Source: Ypsolopha sequella (Eukaryota > Arthropoda > Insecta > Lepidoptera > Ypsolophidae). From it: 64,000 bases of DNA. Both the position numbers and the translations under genes were made by a program. Where the stretch lies: contig OW203988.1 in assembly GCA_934047225.1 (NCBI GenBank), positions 3,072,229 through 3,136,228 on the forward strand, read 5' to 3'. Within the stretch, counting starts at the first letter, position 1, and every line of letters starts with the position of its first letter. The notes under the pieces are model-generated. The model was not told where the DNA came from, did no database searches, and was given only the letters and a program-made list of their open reading frames with translations. Shown in pieces: positions 10,114-21,046 of this stretch.

Positions 10114-10929
10114 AGCTTCTCAAGATGCGGATGCCGGAAACTGGCGATAGCATTTGTCCATATGAACAACTTTTACTATGGAACCAAAACTCAATCCGAA
10201 AACAAAAAAATCTGCTGTTTCATAAAAAAGTTACATTACCTACTCGACCAAAATTTAATATGAAACAATAGTACATTGTTCACCGAGGGAAGAAAGGGGA
10301 ACATTACCAACGAGGGTGTAGTTTGAGGCCCGAGGCGAAGCCAAGGGCCTCAATACACACGAGTTGGGAATCGCACTTTCTCCCGAGTGATACATAGTGC
10401 TTTATACTACACCTGCGAGGAAATAGTATAATTTTACTTTTAATCAAGATCCTCGGTATATGTGTTCTATGATCAAGATACAATAAAAGAAACCGACTGA
10501 ATCGCGTGCGATTGTCACATTTTATTTCGTTCTTATTTTTTATTATGTGCAGGAAAAGCAAGTGGCCAGTATCATTTTTCGAGTTTTATGTACGAGTTCG
10601 CAAAATAATACTGGCCACTTGGCCACTTGCTCATGCTTTATGTTATTTAAAAAAAAAACAGCACGTTAACAATGGATTTGCATATACTTTTTCTGCCCGC
10701 TCAAGCACGTTAACAATGAATTTTCATACACTTTTGCCGCCCGCATATTTGTATGACAGTAATGACGTATTTTCTGCATCGTTTTCAACAAAGAAAGAAG
10801 GTACTTTCCGAGCAGGTGTAGTATAAATGTTTTTTTTTGACGATTTGTTGTTTTCTTTTTCACTAAAAGTTGTTCGTATGGACGCTTACTAATTTCCGGC
10901 TTCCGCAACATCATCTTAATACTCTTGTA
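10114..10929. mobile_element. MITE family E, copy interrupted by a ~560-bp insertion
   Basis: Left part has GATGCCGGAAACTGGCGATA, AACAACTTTTACTATGGAAC and TCTGCTGTTTCAT. The right part (from about 10827) has ACTAAAAGTTGTTCGTATGG, TTTCCGGCTTCCGCAAC and CATCTTAATACTCTTGTA. The intact relative at 32388-32655 is 268 bp, so about 560 bp (roughly 10267-10826) is extra. Confidence 0.7.
10267..10826. mobile_element. Unclassified insertion inside MITE E
   Basis: Boundaries inferred from the intact family E copy. It holds two 44-bp tandem units starting CACGTTAACAATG (10662 and 10706), a hairpin built on AAGTGGCCAGTAT / ATACTGGCCACTT (10559-10619), and repeated GTGTAGT(A/T)T words at 10313 and 10817 (inverse at about 10405). 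More GC-rich than its surroundings in the first 150 bp. No coding frame supported. Confidence 0.45.
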
Positions 10930-11025
10930 TAGTCAGATTTCGCCTGACAGGAAACCTGATTCTGATTGCCTCTGAAGAAGCTGTACGGATACAGTGAAAC
11001 TAGTAGGGTGAAATCTGACTATATC
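10928..11025 (+). ncRNA. Hammerhead-like self-cleaving RNA motif, candidate 2
   Basis: Core pieces in order: stem I 5' strand ending TTGCCT, CTGAAGA (10972-10978), one extra A, stem II GCTGT / ACAGT around ACGGAT, GAA (10996-10998), self-complementary ACTAGT (10999-11004) as a minimal stem III, A as the residue at the cleavage position, then GGGTGA pairing back to stem I. Outside this, ATAGTCAGATTTC and GAAATCTGACTAT (10929-10941 and 11010-11022) extend the stem. The loop base U7 is A, which is permitted, but the extra A before stem II departs from the classical core. Confidence 0.45.
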
Positions 11026-12238
11026 GTTTATAATTATAAACAGCTACTCACGATATATGGTCAGAATTAATCAATTAAGAATGGTCAATTGTTTAAATTG
11101 GCAAAAAATGGTAATAATGGAGACTATAAAAGATAAAGAAAGAACTTTTGTCATAAATTCTTGAGAAAATAAAGACTACATTCAAAGGTTTTTGAAATGA
11201 CCACCTGAACAACTGAGCATTGGCAACTCAAAAGGAGAAGATAACGAGGAATAAATGCGTGTACTATTCGAAATGCAGTACATATAGCCATCCACTACCG
11301 TATACCTTTAACATAGCCTTAAGCCAATGTATTGCCATGTACAAACAAAAACTAAAATTATTTAGTAATTTATTGAAAAATAACACCTGATTCATGCCGT
11401 CATTCTCTTATTGCTTGTTTACACCTTATTTGTTGTTATCTTAATTGGTTTAAAAATAACCAATGAAGGTAACAACAAATACGGAACAGACCCAAAAATA
11501 CACAAACGAGATATCCAACCAAACTTGTACGGTTCATAACCCAATCTCGACCATAACTTCTCCAAAATCTAAATGACCGTCCGAAATTACGGTCGTACTA
11601 CTGGGACGGTCAGATGCGTTAACTTTCTTATCTGAACACGATAACCTCTCCTCTGTATATCTCCTTGCAAGTGTCATACATGTTGTACAAACTTATCTTC
11701 AAGAAGAAAACGATGCAATTATACTGGGTAACTTCATTATGAATGGTTGATTGTATAATGTCGTATCTTCGCAGCTTGGCACTCGGGTAGTGTTAATAAC
11801 CTTATATGAGACTAGATATTGTTTAAACCTATTAGACGATGTAATTGAACTATTAGTAAGGATTGATATATTGACTTGTTTGCTAATATTTTGTCTGATA
11901 AATTGGATTTTAATAGCTGTTACAATTGCTGTTACTGATATTGTGCAACTTCCTATTGTATTAAAACAGGTTAATTGTCACTATGACGCCAGTAACAAAT
12001 GACTTTTCGCTTGTTTGTTGTAGTGACAAAAGTTACTCAAAACTAAATCATAATATTGGCAGTAACTAAAACTCTACAAGAATTCATAGTAGCAAAAGTT
12101 ACTCAAAACCCGATCATAGTTGCAATAAACTAACTCAAAATTAAATCGTAGGGCCAAAAGTGAATTAACGTGTCCTAAAATAATTAAATATCTAACTCAT
12201 ATTTAAAGCAGTTAAGCAGATTCTGAGTGTTTTAATTT
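11026..12238. other. AT-rich interval, no gene recognised
   Basis: Three diverged tandem units of AAAAGTTACTCAAAAC plus ATCATAG lie at about 12028-12150. An 83-codon hydrophobic frame (11751-12002) is not persuasive. Confidence 0.35.
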
Positions 12239-12350
12239 TAGTTTAAGTGCTGTCAAAACAAATTTTTCTTCATTGCAAAATAGTATTAAAGTGACACGAA
12301 CAGAACCTAAATTACTTTGTAAGAAATCAAGTTTTGACAGCTCCTAAACT
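12239..12350. mobile_element. MITE, uninterrupted relative of 2513-2879
   Basis: 112 bp, ends TAGTTTAAGTGCTGTCAAAA and GTTTTGACAGCTCCTAAACT. Inverted relative to the 2513 copy. Its continuous interior shows where the retroposon at 2602 inserted. Confidence 0.75.
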
Positions 12351-13096
12351 TTCAAAAACTGCCTCAATCATTTAAGTACTGATCAAAAGGAAAAGAGTCG
12401 AAAAAATGTGATGAATATGTTCTTAAGTAGGAACACAGCTGTCAAAGAAAGCAGTGTTTGGATTGATACCTATAAAGTTTAAATTTTAATTTGTTAACTT
12501 TTTTTTAATTTAACTTATCAAACTTCAATAATTGGAATCGATTTCCAGCTTACGTTGACCTCCTCCCTACTCCAAAAAGCCTGCTAAGACTATTTGAGGA
12601 TAAATAAAATTAAAGGTCTTGGTAGATTGGTCATCTTAGTGGTATGGTTTATAGAAGTGTGTGTTGTACAGTTTATGAATTATCTATATGAGGTCATCGA
12701 CCCTATTGATTGTTTTGGTCATAACGATGTAAAAGAAAATCGTATCAAATGAGCTCTATAAAATTATCTACTTATAAAAAGAGTTACATTCTCTTAGTAA
12801 GGCAAGGTCAAATATAATAATTCCTTGATTTTTTTAAATTTGAGTTCATATATTACATTAATTAATAGAGAAATAAGTTTTTAAGAGACAAAAACATATT
12901 CGTTTAAATTTTTTATCTAATTTCCATCTTTTTATTTGATCGATAAAATATGCTATACAAAAATACATGGACAACAATGCTTAACTACCTGCTTAGTCTT
13001 GCTAAGAAGAAGAGCATGAAACTTAACACGATCATGTCTTTGTTTTTATTGAATAAATACCTGGTATGTTAAATTAAAGTAATATATTTTATCCTA
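12351..13096. other. AT-rich interval, nothing recognised
   Basis: No partner repeat or gene-like frame seen. Confidence 0.35.
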
Positions 13097-13721
13097 TACA
13101 GTGTGTCCCTCGTACAAGTGCACATCCGAAAAAGGGTAAAACTAGACCTTATTTTGTCGACAAAATTTTTTTTTTTTTTTTTTAGAAATTCTATGTTTTA
13201 TATATTAACGTTTTAATTTTTTTTTGCCTACCATGGAGACTATGTATAAAATATGTCATAACTTTTGATCTAACGCGAATAATGCAATAAAATAAAACTG
13301 TTATAATCCTTAAGAATAGACGTTGCATACCAAATCAAAAACAAAACATAATCAATTACCATTACCATAAAAATAATATCCTAAAAGATTATTTCTTTAA
13401 TTTTTCCGTCTTTTTTTTCAGTAATAGTCAATTTTTTCAAAATAATGTGCCCGTTCCACTTTATTTTTATTCCTATTTATTATTGCCTATTATATTATCT
13501 TTCTAACAAAAAAAAATACAACGTTCTATCATAAATACAATATTTTCTACGAGCGGTTAACCAAAGACACTGCGCTCGCGTCCCATACAAAGGTCCCAGG
13601 TGGAGTATTTTTTCAAGATAAAAAAAAAATCAAAACAATTTATTTTCTTTGTTTTTGTCGATATATTTAAATCTAGTTTCACCCACTTTCGGATGTCCAC
13701 TTGTACGAGGGACACACTGTA
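13097..13721. mobile_element. Non-autonomous mariner-type element, ~45-bp inverted ends
   Basis: Left end TACAGTGTGTCCCTCGTACA and right end TGTACGAGGGACACACTGTA. The inversion continues for about 45 bp through ACATCCGAAA and AACTAGA with small gaps. TA on both sides fits a Tc1/mariner target. Interior is T/A-rich with no transposase frame. Confidence 0.75.
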
Positions 13722-13858
13722 TACACAATTTTAATGAATATTGTAAATATCTTGCTAACAAATAGGTACGTGTGTATAGGTACTCGTACGTTTTGGGTAG
13801 AGCTTCCTTAGCAAGCTTTAGCGCTGAAAGGGTGAATTCCTTGCAATATAGTAGCGCA

Positions 13859-14241
13859 TTTAAGGTGGATGGTCCAAGGTAGGTTTTATAAAAAACTTGT
13901 GAGAACAAATAACGACGACAGAAATATTATTATTTAATTCTGTCTCCTATTTCCACACGTTCCATCAACTTTACACCCGCGCATATTCAGTTTTTCTTAG
14001 AAACAAAATGTTTTAACAATCTAATTTTGCAATTTAAAACTTTCTTAAATTGGATTACAAAAGTTTTAAATAACAAAATTAGATTCTAAAAAAGTTCGTT
14101 TGTAAAAAAACTGATTATTCGCGAGTGTAAAGTTGATGGAACGTGTGGAAAAAGGTAAAAGAATTAAATAATAATACTTCTGTCGTCGTTATTGGTTCCC
14201 ACAAGTTTGCATGAAGATTGCCTTGGACCATCCACCTTAAA
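13859..14241. mobile_element. Long palindromic element bounded by TTAA
   Basis: 383 bp. Left TTTAAGGTGGATGGTCCAAG, right CTTGGACCATCCACCTTAAA. The arms continue for more than 130 bp (ACGACGACAGAA, ACACGTTCCATCAACTTTACA and complements), leaving a short AT-rich centre. TTAA at both edges is the target of piggyBac-type transposases, but this TTAA may belong to the inverted repeat itself, so the superfamily is uncertain. Confidence 0.7.
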
Positions 14242-15064
14242 CTGTGAATCGTATCGTTAGTTACTGGTAGTTATTCAACATCACTTTGGACCGTATGAAT
14301 GGGTTCAAAGCGTTGCAGATACGGCCAGAGCGAATAGTTTGTGTTAGCTTTTATTGGAAATGGGTTATTTTTGCTTTTCAGAAGATATTAATTTATTTAT
14401 TTGTGACCTTTTATGAAAAACAAATGATTTATTTAAACATAATTATTAGTTCAGTTGTTCAACTTTTTAATGCTATGATATCTATGTATATGTTAAAGCA
14501 AGTTGAACTCACGTTCCCAAAAACCGGTCAAGTGCGAATAAGACTAGTGCCTCGAGAGTTCCGTACATACAGTTTATGGGTCCGTGTAAGATCAGGGGAT
14601 CTAAAAGGCCGACTTGGTTGAATCATAAAATGATTTAAAAGCAGGATAGAGTCAGAGTTTTTCACGCGTGCAAAAGAGACGGCATTAGAAAAGAATCATA
14701 ATGTGATTCATGCAAAACAGCTTTTCTTGAGAACCAGATGCACAACTTCAAATGACCATTTCAGATTGCGTAACTTGGTCAATCGGTTTAATAAAAACAA
14801 TATAGATAGTAAACTATAGAGCTAATCTAAACATTTTTAGAAAACATGCAAAATCTTTCAATGCACTCGATAGAAAAAAAATACGAAATGACCTCTAAAT
14901 TTAATCTTTTCGAGTGTGAAACGGTGTTAAACGGCCTCCCTTAAATGATACAACCTTGAGGATTGTATTAAAAATAATGTGAACAATGACCCCATCTATT
15001 TGTCTTAGAATATTTTAATAATTTCATCTAGAAGCCGAGTTATTAAATAAAAACGCAATTTTTC
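14242..15064. other. Interval with one dispersed-repeat fragment
   Basis: A 111-codon frame (14286-14621) overlaps the repeat H fragment at 14520-14580 and is not a gene. The rest is AT-rich and unassigned. Confidence 0.4.
14520..14580 (+). repeat. Repeat H head fragment
   Basis: AAACCGGTCAAGTGCGAATA then GACTAGTGCC and GAGTTCCGTACATACA. This is the head of repeat H seen at 20425, 26790 and 53887. Confidence 0.6.
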
Positions 15065-15180
15065 GTGAGCGCGTGTTTCTTGGTGGTCGTAACAGCCACG
15101 GCTGAGGGCGCACTATTTTAAAATAAAAGTAAACGTCATAGAGTTCAGTTGTTGTAAATAAAAAATGAGGTGCTCAATCT
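15065..15180 (+). repeat. Dispersed repeat with GTCGTAACAGCCACGGCT, copy 1
   Basis: Shares GTCGTAACAGCCACGGCT, GCGCACTATTTTAAA, TAGAGTTCAGTT and TGAGGTG(C/T)TCAAT with 44787-44905, same orientation. Unknown family. Confidence 0.65.
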
Positions 15181-15667
15181 GCCTTTATATCTAAATCCTC
15201 GAGCAGATATAAGACCAATTTAACTTGACGCATACTATTTATAAATCTCTGTGTACCCAAGAGTCTAATGAAGTCTTTAACTTTTGAAATAATTAAATGA
15301 ATGTAATTTTTTAAATTTTCCTTTGTATACGCTCAATGACCTACCTCTATACAAAATTTCAAGAATTTTCCTGTTTTTCATTTGACTGTTCGCCTAGAAC
15401 TTTCAAGCGTCTTCGAAACATGAGACTGGGAGAGGTCTAGGTTTCATATCAGTGAGTGAGTGAGTGAGTCAGTCGGTAACAAAATTAGCGGTATTCGTAC
15501 ATCATCATCTCAAGTACAGTTAAAGTTTCATTAATGAAGGATTTCAGATAATTGTAGAGACTTCAACATGCAAGCAAAATTGCAACTTTATATGTCTCAT
15601 AGAATTTGAGTTTTGGTGAGCTTGAAAGTAGCTTGAAATTGTTCGTGTTGTATATCACTCGACTGAT

Positions 15668-15720
15668 GCGCCGGCCTTTTTTTTCAACTTGGCGCTGGAC
15701 ACACTGGCATGTGCTTAGAT
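15668..15720. repeat. Short dispersed repeat, copy 2
   Basis: Counterpart of 1285-1336: GCCGGCCTTT, T run, GGCGCTGGACACACTGG, TGTGCTTAGAT. Confidence 0.35.
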
Positions 15721-15733
15721 TTTAAATTAAAAT

Positions 15734-17321
15734 ATCCCAAAGAGCAAATGGACGTGCTATAATGGTCGAGATAACGTTCTTGTTTTCGCATTAAGTTCTA
15801 TAAAAGTTCTAAAAACAGTCGAGTAAAAGTGCTGTAAACGTTTACTCGACGCAAAAAAGGCGCAAATTATTCAGACTAAAGTCCTGTTAAAGTGGAATAA
15901 GCGCTGAGTAAGCAGCAAAAAAATGCTGTAAGATTTGAGTTAAAGTGGTAGAAAACACTAAGAGTGTTTTAAGAGCAACCAAAATACGTATATAGGATAT
16001 TTAGTTCAATAAACGCAATTGATTTGCTATTATACAGATAAAGTGTGCTATAATAGCAGCCGAATTGCTTTTATTCGCAATTTTAGTTCTATAACAGCAA
16101 ATAGAATGCTTTTACTCGACTAATAAGTGCTGTAAACGATCTTAGGGAGGCTTTTATACCACTAACTTAATGAAAATTTTCAACTCAACGAGTGCAAAAT
16201 GCTTGTACACGTGTGCTACATTATATTTGTAAAACAAAGTAAACTACATTTCAAATGTAATTACTTTTATATCAAGTTTTTGAACAATTAATGTGTTCAT
16301 TTTAACTGTTCGTGTAGCTACTCCAAAACATCATGCGCAACAAGCTTTATTGATAAACCCAAAGGCATTTTTACATGAACATTCATGCGCTGCCTATTTT
16401 TTTAAATTTGACGACTAATTTATAAAATTAAATATATTTTAAATAATTATTTTTAATGCTATGTCCATATTGATAATCTAGTTGCAGTTACAGCTAACTT
16501 ATTCCATTAAAAGTCGAGTAAGAGTGCTGGTCACCACATTTATAGCACAAGGTGTCGCCATGATAACAGGATTTAGGGTTCGCTTGGTACGAGACCAAAA
16601 AAAACCAATTTAATTATGATTATTTTTCTTTAAAGGAACATCTTATTTCATAAAACAATGCCAGACTTTTTGGATGTTGATACCTTTCTTAACAAAGATG
16701 ATTTAAAACAACTTCAATTTCTTCCATTTGTTTTTATCCATTTTGATAGCAAAATACTCGCGAAAACGTCTTCGAGGTATCGATCGACAAAATGGACGGA
16801 CTTGTGCTGTTACTGTTTCCCAGAACTCTACAATACTACTTTTAACTAATTATCGTATAAAAGTTCTTAATTACACTACAGCTCCTATACAAACGTTTTT
16901 AATTCTATTATACGAGTTAGTCTATAAGCGTGCAGCAACGTTGCCATAAGCAATTCGATTGCGTTTATAAAGCTTTTATATAAACATTAAAGAGAGCTGA
17001 GTAACGGCTGTATAAAAGCACCCAATTCAGCGAATCAGCTATTCTACAGCTATTATACGACTGTTATAGATCAAACGATCGAATAACGAGTATTTAGCCA
17101 CTTTAATTCAGCATCTGCAAAAAGGTGGAGTAAAAGTGCTTAAACATAGTGCTGTAAACGTTTATTCGACGTCCTTAAAGCACACATTAGCAAATATTGC
17201 CAAATAGTCGAGATAACCGCTATTATACGATAAATGGGTGTTTTAAGAACGGTTACTCGGCTCTTATACGATTAAAGGCTGAGTAAACAAATTCTTATTC
17301 GACTATTTTGCTGCTTGGGAT
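15734..17321. mobile_element. 1.6-kb inverted-repeat element built on a recurring GTCGAGTAAAAGTGCTG motif
   Basis: Edges ATCCCAAAGAGCAAATGGAC and, inverted at the right, ATCCCAAGCAGCAAAATAGT. Inside, the motif TCGAGTAAAAGTGCTG with GTAAACG recurs at about 15820, 16105-16140 (inverse flank), 16513, 17127 and 17148, along with many GCTATTATACGA / TCTATAACAGC words on both strands. One copy (15819-15851) is itself a hairpin (GTCGAGTAAA / TTTACTCGAC). A 63-codon frame starting MPDFLDVDTFLNKDDLKQL (16658-16849) is not convincing as a transposase. The motif density resembles transposase-binding sites in a non-autonomous DNA element; the superfamily is not recognised. Confidence 0.55.
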
Positions 17322-17336
17322 CTGAATGAGTACAAG

Positions 17337-17675
17337 CAGCGATAGCTCAGTTGGTAGGACGCAGAACTCTCAATCGTGAGACCCAGGTTCAAATCCTGCC
17401 AGTTGAGCAAGCAGTACAAGCTGTTCGGATATGCGTTCGCACGATGCAGCAAGTATCTAAGTATTAATCATCAAGTCATCACAGATAAAGTCACGGGCAT
17501 AAACAGTTGATTTATATGCATTTACGTATTTATATATAGTTAATTTATATACTATACATTTAATATAAGTACCGAACTCCGCAATCACTGATAAACCCTA
17601 TGGGTTTTTGTTGATTGTGCATTTATGTAACTAGGTTAAGATTTTTGAAAATAAAGAAAAATATAAAAAAAAAAC
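17337..17675 (+). mobile_element. tRNA-derived SINE with A-rich tail
   Basis: Polymerase III promoter elements: A-box-like TAGCTCAGTTGGTAG (17343-17357) and B box GGTTCAAATCC (17386-17396). The anticodon arm is irregular (TCTC AATCGT GAGA), so it is not a working tRNA. A unique body of about 250 bp follows, ending AATAAAGAAAAATATA plus an A run at about 17673. Related heads are at 34974 (+) and 49138 (-). It abuts the right end of the 15734-17321 element within 16 bp. Confidence 0.7.
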
Positions 17676-18750
17676 GTTAGCTTTATTTACATTATTTATA
17701 TAAATTAGCTTTCATAGCCATTTTGACAAAGTTCAATAAATAAGCCTTAAAAACCTTTAACAAGAGCAAATCATAACCTTCAATAAATCATAGGTCATAT
17801 AACAATTTTCCAATTGCACAATTCCCTTGTTATTGTTTTAAATGTCAGTCTCACAATATCCGACTGTACGTTGTAGAATGGGTATCACAACCATCATCTT
17901 TTTGCTCTAGTTTCTCTGGCTGTACAATACCTTTGTATAATTATAATTATACCAATGCTGTTAATAGTAATTATCACATTCCGGCCGGTTGCCCGGTTAG
18001 AGCTGTTAGAACTATGCTTATTGATCCAAGTTCGATGTCTAGTGTGGTCTCTTCTACTTTATTGCAGTACTGTTTCAATTTTAAGAGAGAGAGAGAGAGA
18101 GAATAAAATTCAAAAATTATCTAACCCGTGAGACGGATCCGAGGCTTGGTCTGCACGGGTTTTTTTTTACTATTCTTTTAATGATAGTGAGAATTCAACA
18201 GATTAAAAATTAAAACACGTTATTATCATTAAGAAAACAAACACGTTAATTAAACACATGCTAAACTTTATTAATTTGTGTATTTTCTATAAAAATATTA
18301 GGCTAGGCAGTCAATCAGAATAAATAAAGAACAATGGCAGACGATATGTGACTTGCAAAGAGTTGCCAATTGCAATGTTCATTTTTGAACATTGATATTC
18401 CAGCTTTCATTTGCCTTTGTCACAATAGTGTCATCCCTTTCACTCTACATAAGAATAGCTGCAACATACAGAGGTTTGGGCGTCGGTCCTCTACTAACAG
18501 TGTGGCATGCATGCTAATGACTGGTATTCTTTTGTTTTCTAATAGCTACTCCGGCTTGTAATGGGCTTGCCAATGGAGAATATAGACGGTGCAATGACTA
18601 TAGTCATAGGAATTGTTGTAATATAGAACTTTTATGACGCTTTTTTCCTGCCATTGAAAGGTTTTTGGAATTTCGCTTAGTGTTTCATTAAGCATGCGTG
18701 ACTAAAATAAAGTGGGCTTTAGATTATTTGAAAGTAGAATATTGAATATT
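17676..18750. other. Interval with simple repeats, no gene
   Basis: Includes a GA microsatellite at 18084-18102 and the hairpin at 18123-18161. The 63-codon frame 18370-18561 is unsupported. Confidence 0.4.
18123..18170 (+). other. Hairpin followed by a T run
   Basis: AACCCGTG (18123-18130) pairs perfectly with CACGGGTT (18154-18161), with GAC/GTC adding to the stem, and nine T follow. It resembles a terminator in form. In an insect it might mark a polymerase III stop or simply be the relic of a small element. Confidence 0.35.
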
Positions 18751-18955
18751 GATTTATATAAACGGCTCACCTCAATACGTGTTATGATCGGGAAAGCCGA
18801 CCAGTTTCAGCAGATTTAGACTGCTTTGCCAGTGTGAGGCGTAACGTCGTCGCGTAAACGTCTTTACTCGCCCAGATGAAGGCAGTCTAAATCTGCTAAA
18901 ACTGGTCGGCTTTCCCGATCATAACATGTATTGAGGTGAGCCGTTTATATAAATC
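18751..18955. mobile_element. Palindromic MITE with ~73-bp near-perfect arms
   Basis: Left GATTTATATAAACGGCTCAC and its complement at the right. Arms continue through GTTATGATCGGGAAAGCCGA and CAGATTTAGACTGC with only one or two mismatches. The loop is about 55 bp and relatively GC-rich. No partner copy in the window. The high arm identity suggests a young element or a conserved stem. Confidence 0.75.
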
Positions 18956-19373
18956 ATGAATTATCCTCAAGTCTCATTTAATTCTATAATATTGAATATT
19001 ACTACTTGAGTTAGCTATAAATTTCATAATGTCATCATTAAGCTGTTCTTGTGATTTCAAGATGTTGAAATGGCATGAGTAATTTGCTAAAACTTTTTGA
19101 TGATGTCTTTCGTGAAAATAATTGCTAAGAATTTCCAAAGGAAAGGGCTATTTGAAAACTTATAATTGCTTTTAACAACCAAAACTTTTAAATTCGATTT
19201 GATTTTCTGTGCGGCCTCAGACGCGAACGAAATAAATGATGGACTTTTTGAGGCTATGAACTATAAAATGCAGCGAACGATGACTTTGACACCGAAAACA
19301 AATTTATACGAGTACGTCATAAACTCAATGCGGAGAAGTTTAAAATTTCATACGTCAATTTATTCTAGAAGTC
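18956..19373. other. Interval without recognised feature
   Basis: AT-rich. The 82-codon frame that runs into the LINE tail at 19374 is not a gene. Confidence 0.3.
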
Positions 19374-19786
19374 AAATTCAAATTCAAATTCAAATAGTTT
19401 ATTTTGTAATGTAGGTATATAAAATACACGTTTCACAAGTTAAAATTTAATCTCATAAAAAATATATGTAATAAAATAATAAATGTACATGAACTAGATT
19501 AAAGGTTTATTTAATTTATGTAGCAATATATATACGATAAAATTATAGGTAAAATATATATTATACAAGGTGAAATCCAATCAACCGCCCGAACCCACAC
19601 CGGAGACCCGGCCAGGGACCAGGAACAAGGTTCAATGATCACGAACCGAGCCCCCAGCATGAATCCAGGCGGCCGACCAAATCCCGTCCTATATACTACC
19701 ATGGACGAAATACTAGTCTATGATACTACATACTAATAGGTTACATATATAAATACATGCCTACCTCCGCCCATCCGATTAGTCTT
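19374..19786 (-). mobile_element. LINE 3'-end fragment, copy 1
   Basis: On the plus strand it begins with an (AAATTC) microsatellite and AGTTTATTTTG, and contains ATACACGTTTCACAAGT, GGTGAAATCCAATCAACCGC, CCGGAGACCCGGCCAGGGAC and CAGGCGGCCGACCAAATC. The microsatellite at the low-coordinate end is the element's 3' tail, so the element reads on the minus strand, 5'-truncated. Copies at 45300-45590 and 47190-47606. The microsatellite tail suggests a CR1- or Jockey-like LINE. The 63-codon minus-strand frame within it (19511-19702) is not a supported protein. Confidence 0.65.
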
Positions 19787-20424
19787 GCTAGTTTATTTAA
19801 GAGAAGGTTTTACTTAAAATAGTGAAGCCTTTGAAATGTGAAGGTGTACGTACAGACTACAAACATAATATTCTACTCTTAATCTTCAACTCACGCAACG
19901 ACGCAACAGATATTCCCATGGTATATAGGTACCAATATAGGTAATTTTAAGCGTTCTTTAAAAGTCAAAAACAAAAGCAGTTCAATATGATCAGTAAAAC
20001 ATACGGCTTAAACTTTGTACCACGTCACTAAATGCTCCATGCGTTTTTGTTTTGCAAGAGCCCTTGTTTGTGGCATTGTCACCGTTAGGCTGTTAGTCGG
20101 GATTGTTGTCGAAGCCATTAAATTGTCAACTTAACCTCAAGTAACTTTGCAAAGTCCCTAACTAGTCAACTTTTGATGAGCTTTGTCAACTGAAACAACA
20201 AATACGTTTAGGATCGGAGTTTTCTGTACATTGGTGTCTATTATTTAGCTCCAGTGGACGAAAAAACATAGAAGACGCGGTTCCAACAAATTGTCTTTTG
20301 AAAATGGTACCAGACACTCAAAGGGCAAAATGCTCATGATTGGTTCGTTGTCCGTACTGTGTGTCATGCGACACTGGGCCAGCCATGATTGTATAACGCA
20401 GGGCCAGCGGTGCATAAAAAAACG
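19787..20424. other. Interval without recognised feature
   Basis: Ordinary AT-rich sequence with no partner in the window. Confidence 0.3.
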
Positions 20425-21046
20425 GTCAAGCGCGAGTCGGACTCGCGAACCAAGGGTTCCTTAACGATTATAAAAAACAATTTTTTTTCGTGAATTTCTC
20501 AACCGTTATATTTTTCACATATAAACACATATCACCATGATTTTTTCATATTTTTCGATCTACCAGTTTTGGTTATATTTCATTTGTGTTAATTTTTTTT
20601 AAATCGCTTAGTTTTCCTGTTATTGGCTTATTCTTATTATGCTCTATTAATCGTCATTTTTTTTCTTTTTTTTCGGTCCAATAGTTTCGGAGATGAAGGG
20701 GAGAACATACATTTTTTGTGGTTTTTAAAGATTTATCGAAACCAGTGCAAGTAAATATGGTAAACATATATGTTTTTACAATCAGCTATATAATATCTAC
20801 AATTTAATAACAATTTTGTATTTTTAGGATCATATTTTATTTTTCTCTCTTTTTTTTGTAACTATTTTGAACAAATTCAAATTATAAAAATAAATTTACA
20901 CCGTTTTATAAGGGCAAATTAATGCTATTTTTGTGCCAAATTTTAAGTCTTTATCTTTAATGGTGCTAAAGTTATGAGGTTGTGATATACGGACGGACGG
21001 ATTACGGAGTCTCACCTTTCAGGTACTAACGGAACCCTAAAAACAA
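20425..21046 (+). repeat. Repeat H, nearly complete copy
   Basis: Head AAACGGTCAAGCGCGAGTCG then GACTCGCGAACCAAGGGTTC; tail ACGGACGGACGGATTACGGA, GTCTCACC, GGAACCCTAAAAA. Interior shares TTTCGGTCCAATAGTTTCGG, AGATGAAGGGGAGA and ATTTTTGTGCCAAATTT with 53887-54690. GGGTTCC and GGAACCC form a short inverted edge. The head word is widespread in lepidopteran DNA; the class is uncertain. Confidence 0.65.

Noticed and set aside
17337..17410. Functional tRNA gene
   Set aside because: D-arm closure and anticodon arm are mispaired, and a SINE body with an A-rich tail follows.
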